DNA from: Acidobacteriota bacterium
GTDB lineage: Bacteria; Acidobacteriota; Vicinamibacteria; Vicinamibacterales; JAKQTR01
Length of the DNA: 64,000 nucleotides
Direction: 5' to 3'
NCBI GenBank assembly: GCA_026393675.1
Contig: JAPKZQ010000006.1
Coordinates: forward strand, 1 to 64,000
Below are positions 59,067-64,000 of this stretch, piece by piece. The notes under the pieces were generated by a model, which saw only the letters and a list, made by a program, of their open reading frames with translations, was not told the origin of the DNA and did not search any database. How positions within the stretch are numbered: the first letter of the stretch is position 1; each line of letters opens with the position of its first letter. The position numbers were made by a program, and so were the translations under genes.

Positions 59067-61175
59067 ATGAAGAACCGCTGGGACGAGCGGGAAGCGGCGC
59101 GGATGGTCGAGCGGTACGGTCCGCGTGTCGGCGAGCCGCTGGCATTGCGAACGTACGCCAGCCGGTTGCTCGGTGCCGACCCGGCACTCGTGCTGCACGG
59201 CGGCGGAAACACGTCGCTGAAAGCGGAGCAACGTTCGGCCCTCGGCGAAGCCGTTCCGGCGATCTTCGTCAAGGCGTCGGGCTTCGACATGGCCACGATT
59301 GAACCCGAAGGCCATCCTGTCCTGGATCTGACGTGGCTGCGCCGCTTCCGCGCGCTCGACCACCTCACAGACGACGAGATGGTCAACCAGCTGCGGCGCG
59401 CGCTGTTCGACTCGCGCGGCCCGACCCCGTCGATCGAAACGCTGGTTCACGCCTTCCTGCCGGGGATCTTCGTCGATCACACCCACGCGGATGCTGTGCT
59501 TACGCTGACGAACCAGCGCGGCGGCGAAACCCTGGTGCGCGAGGCCTTTGGCGACGACGTGGCCATCCTCGACTACGTCGAACCGGGCTTCCTCCTGGCG
59601 AAGGCGGCCGCAGCGGCGGTCGAGGCTGCGCCGGCCGCGCGCGGCCTGGTGCTGTTGAAGCATGGGCTGATGACGTGGGGTGATACCGCCCGCGCCTCAT
59701 ATGAGTCGCACATCGACCTGGTCGCGCGGGCCGAGGCGTTTCTCGCCGCTCGATCGCGCAAGGGCGCCAGGGTCACCGTTTCGCGGACCGCTGTCGCCGA
59801 CGCCTGGGAGCGGCTGGGGGCCGTTGGTCCGATCATTCGTGGCCAACTCGCGCGCCGATCTGGCTCAGCCGAGCCTCAATGGGATCGCGTCGTCCTCTCG
59901 CCGCTCGTCAACGACCAGGTGCTGGGAGCGTTGGAACAGCCTGACGCGAAGGACTCGCTGGTCACGCCACCGCTCACCGCCGATCACCTGATTCGCACCA
60001 GGAGCCTCCCGCTCTGGTTCGATGCGCCCGCTTGGGATGATCTCGCCAGGTTCACAGACGCATTCCGGGCAGCCGTGCAGGCCTACTCAGCAGCCTATGA
60101 GTCCTATCTGGCCAGGCATCGCGCGACGATGCAGGGCGGACTCGAGACGTTCGCTCCGTTGCCGCGCGTGGTGCTGCTGCCGGGCGTGGGCGCGATCTGT
60201 GCGGGGCAGGACGAGCAGGCCGCGGCCATCAGTCGCGACATCACGGCGCAGACGTTGCAGGTCAAGCTCGCCGTTGCCGCCATTGGCGCCTACGAGGGCC
60301 TGTCGGAGTGTCAGCTCTTCGAGATGGAGTACCGCGGCGTGCAGCACGCGAAGTTGGCCGCCACTCGCGGATCGCTTGCCGGGCGCGTGGCGCTCATCAC
60401 GGGCGCGGCGGGAGCCATCGGCGCCGGCATCGCGCAGGGCCTGCTCGAACAAGACTGCCATGTGGTTGTGACCGATCTGGCTGGCGAGCGTCTGGACTCG
60501 CTGGCTGGAGACCTCAGCCGGACCTTCCCGGGGCGGGTGCGCGCGGTGCCAATGGATGTGACGGACGAGGAGTCGGTCGCCGGGGCGTTCCGGCGCGTGG
60601 CGAGCGGCTGGGGCGGCGTGGATCTGGTCATCATCAACGCTGGCATCGCCCATGTGTCGCCGCTGACGAGCATGGACGTTGAGGTGTTCCGGCGGCTGGA
60701 GCGGGTCAACATCGACGGCACCCTGCTGGTGCTGGCGGAATCGGGCCGTCATTTCGCTCTACAGGGCACGGGCGGAGATATCGTGCTCGTTTCGACCAAG
60801 AACGTGTTCGCACCAGGCGCGAAGTTCGGTGCGTACAGCGCCACCAAGGCGGCGGCGCATCAACTCGGTCGGATTGCGAGCCTGGAACTGGCCGATCATG
60901 ACGTGCGGGTCAACATGGTGTCGCCCGACGCCGTCTTCGGCCACGGCACGCGCCGCTCCGGCCTGTGGGCGGAGGTCGGCCCTGACCGGATGAAGGCTCG
61001 TGGCCTCGACGAAGCCGGGCTCGAGGAGTACTACCGGACGCGGAATCTGCTGAAAGCCAGGGTGACCGCGCGGCACGTCGCCAACGCGGTGCTCTACTTC
61101 GCGACGCGCCAGTCGCCCACCACGGGAGCGACCATTCCGGTGGATGGCGGGCTGCCGGATGCGACGCCGAGATAG
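59067..61175 (+). CDS. Bifunctional class II aldolase / short-chain dehydrogenase
   Basis: The 702-residue protein joins a class II aldolase domain (about 20-250) to a C-terminal SDR domain (about 435-698). The aldolase part has HGGGNTSLK and the zinc histidines in VDHTHADAVLTLTN and LLKHGLMTWG. The SDR part has the NAD motif ITGAAGAIGAGIA, NAGIAHVSPL and the catalytic Tyr-x3-Lys in YSATKAAAH. This layout matches the RhaD/aldehyde-dehydrogenase-type fusions that cleave ketose phosphates and oxidise the aldehyde. It is the third gene of a tight operon with the LsrF-like and epimerase genes. Confidence 0.92.
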   Translation: MKNRWDEREAARMVERYGPRVGEPLALRTYASRLLGADPALVLHGGGNTSLKAEQRSALGEAVPAIFVKASGFDMATIEPEGHPVLDLTWLRRFRALDHLTDDEMVNQLRRALFDSRGPTPSIETLVHAFLPGIFVDHTHADAVLTLTNQRGGETLVREAFGDDVAILDYVEPGFLLAKAAAAAVEAAPAARGLVLLKHGLMTWGDTARASYESHIDLVARAEAFLAARSRKGARVTVSRTAVADAWERLGAVGPIIRGQLARRSGSAEPQWDRVVLSPLVNDQVLGALEQPDAKDSLVTPPLTADHLIRTRSLPLWFDAPAWDDLARFTDAFRAAVQAYSAAYESYLARHRATMQGGLETFAPLPRVVLLPGVGAICAGQDEQAAAISRDITAQTLQVKLAVAAIGAYEGLSECQLFEMEYRGVQHAKLAATRGSLAGRVALITGAAGAIGAGIAQGLLEQDCHVVVTDLAGERLDSLAGDLSRTFPGRVRAVPMDVTDEESVAGAFRRVASGWGGVDLVIINAGIAHVSPLTSMDVEVFRRLERVNIDGTLLVLAESGRHFALQGTGGDIVLVSTKNVFAPGAKFGAYSATKAAAHQLGRIASLELADHDVRVNMVSPDAVFGHGTRRSGLWAEVGPDRMKARGLDEAGLEEYYRTRNLLKARVTARHVANAVLYFATRQSPTTGATIPVDGGLPDATPR

Positions 61176-61243
61176 AAACGGCAGACCCCCCAGTCGGTAG
61201 TCGGGATTTGGGATTCGGGAGGGCCGTGGGGACGGGTGAAAAC

Positions 61244-61272
61244 CTGGGAACGCCGGGCTCCAGCCCGGCCCG
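61244..61272. repeat. Dispersed palindromic repeat, copy 3
   Basis: CTGGGAAC plus the palindrome GCCGGGCTCCAGCCCGGC, differing from the copies at 38341 and 49327 in the base before the palindrome block. It is followed directly by the 25-bp repeat. In the 49-kb copy the same two units occur in the opposite order. Confidence 0.75.
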
Positions 61273-61276
61273 TGTT

Positions 61277-61301
61277 CTGGCCACGCTGGAGCGTGGCGAT
61301 C
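61277..61301. repeat. 25-bp dispersed repeat, copy 2
   Basis: Identical to 49245-49269. Contains the palindrome GCCACGCTGGAGCGTGGC. Confidence 0.75.
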
Positions 61302-61403
61302 CCAGGGAAGCCTGTCGGTGGGGCCCCGGGGTTAGGGGTTTGGGACTCGGTAGGAACCCGTAGGGGCGGGCCCCTGTGCGCGCCCGTGTTCAGGAGCAGG
61401 AGC

Positions 61404-62114
61404 ATGCGTTTAGCCGTCAACATCGATCACATTGCGACGATTCGCGAGGCGCGCAAGGCACGCGAACCAGAGCCGGTCGCGGCCGCGATTATTGCGGAAC
61501 TGGCAGGGGCCGAAGGCATCACCGTGCACCTGCGGAGCGACCGCCGCCACATCAAGGACCGGGACGTTGAGTTGCTGCGGCAGGTGGTGCAGAGCAAGCT
61601 CAACATCGAAATGGCGGCGACACGTGAGATGGTCGACATCGCCTGTCGGGTGAAGCCGGACCAGGTGACCCTGGTTCCCGAGCGTCCCGAAGAAGTGACC
61701 ACGACCGGTGGCCTCGATGTCGCTGCGAATCTCTCCGCCGTCCGGCACGCGGTCGAGCGATGCCGGCCGGCCGGCATCCGGGTGAGCATCTTCGTCGATG
61801 CGGCCGCGGCGCAGGTAGAGGCCTCCAGAGAGGTCGGTGCCGATGCGATCGAGATCAACACCGGGCCGTACGCGGACGCGCCTGATGACGACAGACCGCA
61901 GCAACTGGCGCGGATCCGGGAAAGCGCTGAACGCGCAGCGCGGCTCGGGCTCGAGGTGCTGGCCGGGCACGGGTTGAACTACTTCAATGTGCAGCCCATC
62001 GTCGGGGTTTCGCACATCATCGAACTGAACATCGGCCACAGCATTGTGGCGCGTGCCGCCCTGGTTGGGCTCGACAGGGCTGTACGCGAGATGGTGGCGT
62101 TGTTGCGCGGATGA
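61404..62114 (+). CDS. pdxJ: Pyridoxine 5'-phosphate synthase
   Basis: The 236-residue TIM-barrel enzyme closes the vitamin B6 ring from deoxyxylulose phosphate and 3-amino-1-hydroxyacetone phosphate. Seen: [15 protein letters not shown] at residues 3-17, [67 protein letters not shown] and the final [12 protein letters not shown] and [12 protein letters not shown]. The ATG at 61404 has AGGAG upstream and gives the expected N-terminus. It overlaps the next gene by 4 bases. Confidence 0.97.
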   Translation: MRLAVNIDHIATIREARKAREPEPVAAAIIAELAGAEGITVHLRSDRRHIKDRDVELLRQVVQSKLNIEMAATREMVDIACRVKPDQVTLVPERPEEVTTTGGLDVAANLSAVRHAVERCRPAGIRVSIFVDAAAAQVEASREVGADAIEINTGPYADAPDDDRPQQLARIRESAERAARLGLEVLAGHGLNYFNVQPIVGVSHIIELNIGHSIVARAALVGLDRAVREMVALLRG

Positions 62115-62827
62115 AGCACCCGACGGCATCCGCCATCGTCCTGCTACTGCTGACCGTCTTGGCCAGCCGTGTGTCGGCCGTCGAGCCGCAAACCGTGTCG
62201 TTTACCACGCGGGACGGAGTCCAGATCACCGGGTCGTTGTTCCTGCCCGACAAGCATCCGGCCCCGGCGGTGGTATTGCTGCACATGATGACGCGCTCGC
62301 GGCACGACTGGGACGGCGCGGCACAGAAGTTCGTCGACGCCGGCATTGCCGCGTTGTCGGTCGACTTTCGTCGCGCCGGTCAGCCACAGACAAATGCGAA
62401 GGGCGGCGACGACCTCGCGGACCTGGTTCTGGACGTCGAGGCCGCGAGAGCGTACCTGGCGGCACGGCCCGAGATTGCTTCCGGCCGCATCGGGATCGCC
62501 GGCGCATCAGTCGGGGCGAACGTCGCGGCGATCGTCGCAGGCAACGACGCGTCGGTCAGGTCGCTGGCGCTCCTGTCGCCGTCGCTGGAATACCGCAACC
62601 TGCGCATGGAGCCGGCACTCAGGAAATTCGGTTCGCGACCGGCACTGCTCGTGGCGAGCAGCGAGGATCCCTACGCCCTGCGCTCCGCACGCGGAATGGT
62701 CAGCATGGGTGACGGCCCTCGCGAACTCCGCGTGCTGTCTGGCGCGGGTCACGGAACCGTCATGCTGAGCCGCGAGTCGGATCTCGCGACGGTGCTGGTG
62801 GACTGGTTCGTTCGCACGTTGCTATGA
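62111..62827 (+). CDS. Secreted alpha/beta hydrolase (dienelactone-hydrolase-like)
   Basis: The 238-residue protein has a signal peptide (about 1-23, ending RVSAVE). A hydrolase fold follows with the nucleophile elbow [12 protein letters not shown] (Ser about 137), an acid in ASSEDPYA (about 187) and the histidine in GAGHGTVML (about 218). [18 protein letters not shown] and [14 protein letters not shown] are typical of the family. The substrate is unknown. The start lies inside the pdxJ stop (ATGA), so it is translated with pdxJ although no functional link is obvious. Confidence 0.85.
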   Translation: MKHPTASAIVLLLLTVLASRVSAVEPQTVSFTTRDGVQITGSLFLPDKHPAPAVVLLHMMTRSRHDWDGAAQKFVDAGIAALSVDFRRAGQPQTNAKGGDDLADLVLDVEAARAYLAARPEIASGRIGIAGASVGANVAAIVAGNDASVRSLALLSPSLEYRNLRMEPALRKFGSRPALLVASSEDPYALRSARGMVSMGDGPRELRVLSGAGHGTVMLSRESDLATVLVDWFVRTLL

Positions 62828-62884
62828 TCAAGAGCCGTCGCCACCAGGTCGATCATCGCGGCGCGGCGAGGTCATTGATACGTC

Positions 62885-63541
62885 ATGAAAACTGAATCGA
62901 TGGTTTTTGCCGTTGCTGGCACGCTGTTCGGTCTCATCGTGGGCTGGATTATCGGGACGCAGCAGGTTCTGGTGCGGGTCGTTCCCGGCGGAGCGCCGGC
63001 CGCGCAGATGACCCAGACGGCGGCACCGCCGACGACACGCCCGGCACTGGATGAAAGCCAGGCCGCCCCGCTCAGAAACATTGCCGAGCGCGACCCGAAG
63101 GACGTGCAATCGCGCGTCAGACTCGGCGACATGTACTTCGACGCCGGACGTTACCAGGAGGCCACGAAGTGGTACGAGGAGGCGTTAGCGCTTACCCCGA
63201 AGGACGTCAACGTCAGCACCGATCTGGCGATCTGCTACTACTACACGGATCAGGCCGATCGCGCGATCACACAGATGTCGGTGTCGCTCAGCCTTGATCC
63301 GAAGCACACCAAGACGTGGCTGAATCTGGGCGTGGTCAAGGCGTTCGGCAAGCAGGACCTGACCGGCGCGACGGCGGCGTGGGATGAGGTCATCAAACTC
63401 GCGCCTGGCAGCGAGGAAGCCCAGTCGGCACGGCGGGCCCTCGACAACCTGAAGGCCGCCCACCCGGATGGGGCGATGCCGCCGGTTGGATCTGCCCCGG
63501 TCGCAGTTGGTGCGTCGCCGTCTGGCATGTTAAAGAAGTAG
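62885..63541 (+). CDS. Membrane-anchored TPR protein
   Basis: The 218-residue protein has an N-terminal membrane anchor (about residues 6-24) and an Ala/Pro/Thr linker. Three tetratricopeptide repeats follow (about 75-185): RVRLGDMYFDAGRYQEATKWYEEALALTP, then VSTDLAICYYYTDQADRAITQMSVSLSLDP, then TWLNLGVVKAFGKQDLTGATAAWDEVIKLAP. TPRs bind other proteins. The layout resembles the CcmH/CycH-type assembly factors, but no cytochrome genes are near. The C-terminus is flexible. Confidence 0.82.
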   Translation: MKTESMVFAVAGTLFGLIVGWIIGTQQVLVRVVPGGAPAAQMTQTAAPPTTRPALDESQAAPLRNIAERDPKDVQSRVRLGDMYFDAGRYQEATKWYEEALALTPKDVNVSTDLAICYYYTDQADRAITQMSVSLSLDPKHTKTWLNLGVVKAFGKQDLTGATAAWDEVIKLAPGSEEAQSARRALDNLKAAHPDGAMPPVGSAPVAVGASPSGMLKK

Positions 63542-63565
63542 GGCACGCGATTCACACCGCTCGCT

Positions 63566-63835
63566 ATGTTGGGACGCCTGTTGATCCGGTTCCTCGTTTT
63601 CGGGCTTCTCGCGCTCTTCATCGGACGAGCGCTGCGGAGCTTTTTCTCAGGATTCAAGCAGGGGGTCGCGCCAAAGCCGCCTGCCCAGAAGCCTGAGAAG
63701 GGCCAGGTGATGGCGCGCGATCCGGTTTGCGGCACCTTCGTTGTGCCCAGTTCCGCCCTCGCCGTTCGCGGCAACTCGGGCACGGTGTACTTCTGCTCCG
63801 ACAAGTGTCGCCAGGCGTACCTGTCGCGTGGGTGA
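63566..63835 (+). CDS. Small membrane protein with YHS/TRASH-like cysteine motif
   Basis: The 89-residue protein has one N-terminal membrane segment (about 4-22) and a C-terminal metal-binding-type motif DPVCGTFVVPSSALAV, then YFCSDKCRQAYL (Cys at about 54, 77 and 81). This resembles YHS/TRASH domains, which bind heavy metals or form small zinc knuckles. The next gene begins 1 base after its stop, suggesting one transcript. Confidence 0.75.
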   Translation: MLGRLLIRFLVFGLLALFIGRALRSFFSGFKQGVAPKPPAQKPEKGQVMARDPVCGTFVVPSSALAVRGNSGTVYFCSDKCRQAYLSRG

Positions 63836-63836
63836 G

Positions 63837-64000
63837 ATGTCCCGGCCGGCCGTCCTCATCACTCGCGTCATTCCCGAGTCGGTCAGCGCACGCCTCGCTT
63901 CGGCCTGCGATATCGATCTCTACACCGGCGCGATCGCGATTCCCGAGGGTGAACTCAAGGCCCGGCTGGCCGGCAAGCAGGCGCTGATGTGCCTGCTGAC
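63837..64000 (+). CDS. D-isomer-specific 2-hydroxyacid dehydrogenase, N-terminal part only
   Basis: The frame runs off the window after 54 codons. It reads MSRPAVLITRVIPESVSARL, then the AGKQALMCLL segment, matching the start of glyoxylate/hydroxypyruvate reductases (GyaR/GhrB-type). The Rossmann domain and catalytic Arg-Glu-His would lie beyond the right edge. Confidence 0.7.
   Translation, partial: MSRPAVLITRVIPESVSARLASACDIDLYTGAIAIPEGELKARLAGKQALMCLL

Larger units (their letters stand above)
61176..61403. other. Intergenic region carrying dispersed repeats
   Basis: The 228-base gap before pdxJ holds copy 3 of the GCCGGGCTCCAGCCCGGC repeat (61244-61272), copy 2 of the 25-bp repeat (61277-61301), and GGGATTTGGGATTCGGG-type words. 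A longer pdxJ frame could be drawn from 61236, but the family N-terminus begins at 61404, so this is treated as non-coding. Confidence 0.6.

Noticed and set aside
57440-61175. Complete AI-2 (lsr) quorum-signal operon
   Set aside because: Only LsrF- and LsrE-like genes are present. Transporter, kinase, isomerase and regulator genes are missing.

Overview
This window is high-GC bacterial chromosome, densely coded on both strands. Several genes point to Acidobacteriota, probably the Vicinamibacteria/subgroup 6 side. These include a secreted protein of the acidobacterial VWFA-related type (13488-15740), a TonB receptor with an N-terminal carboxypeptidase-regulatory domain, a deoxyhypusine-synthase-like protein, a cdaA-cdaR-glmM cluster, and many secreted PD40/TPR/thioredoxin-type proteins. 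The assignment rests on gene content only. No rRNA, CRISPR array, prophage or intact transposase was seen.

Layout. 1-118: 3' end of a group II intron cut by the window edge. 243-8175: a membrane protein, a TolB-like protein, a TPR/thioredoxin-fold protein and single-chain purL. 8343-9607: hypA-hypB without other hydrogenase genes. 9622-13290 (minus): a TPP riboswitch followed by TonB receptor, PnuC-type transporter and a P-loop kinase, which is a thiamine-uptake operon. 13488-26107: VWFA protein, nhaA with a 40-codon remnant of a bile-acid:sodium symporter beside it, pyk, aldehyde dehydrogenase, gpmA, a Dus3-like tRNA-dihydrouridine synthase, an MscS channel, and an outer-membrane barrel plus lipoprotein-carrier-like pair.

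26193-36292 (minus) is the most interesting stretch. It is one run of seven tightly spaced genes: asd, an internally deleted aspartokinase, hom, metY, metX, an amino-acid permease, and a three-domain kinase/M23/class-III-aminotransferase fusion. It is preceded by a complete ribosome-mediated attenuator. The parts are a consensus -35 promoter, an apparently leaderless 33-codon leader peptide with six Met in ten codons, an extended antiterminator that uses sequence just after the Met codons, and an overlapping 11-bp intrinsic terminator ending in a T run. The design predicts read-through when charged Met-tRNA is scarce.

36540-41096: LysE-type exporter, DUF1684 protein, kynureninase-like PLP enzyme, methyltransferase, a pair of 36-bp REP-like repeats and a YkoF/MTH1187 thiamine-binding protein. 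41405-46386: yebC-ruvC-ruvA-ruvB-fabH-queA, nearly all overlapping. 46401-49113: VIT1-type metal transporter, DHS-like protein, orphan DNA adenine methylase. 49481-52988: tRNA with CAT anticodon, tilS, ftsH. 53281-57256: folP, cdaA, cdaR, glmM (folate, c-di-AMP, cell-wall precursor). 57440-61175: LsrF-like thiolase, ribulose-phosphate-epimerase-like protein and class-II aldolase/short-chain dehydrogenase, an apparent sugar-phosphate catabolic operon. 61404-64000: pdxJ, secreted alpha/beta hydrolase, TPR protein, YHS-like protein and the start of a 2-hydroxyacid dehydrogenase. Short palindromic repeats, some in three copies, fill several intergenic gaps.
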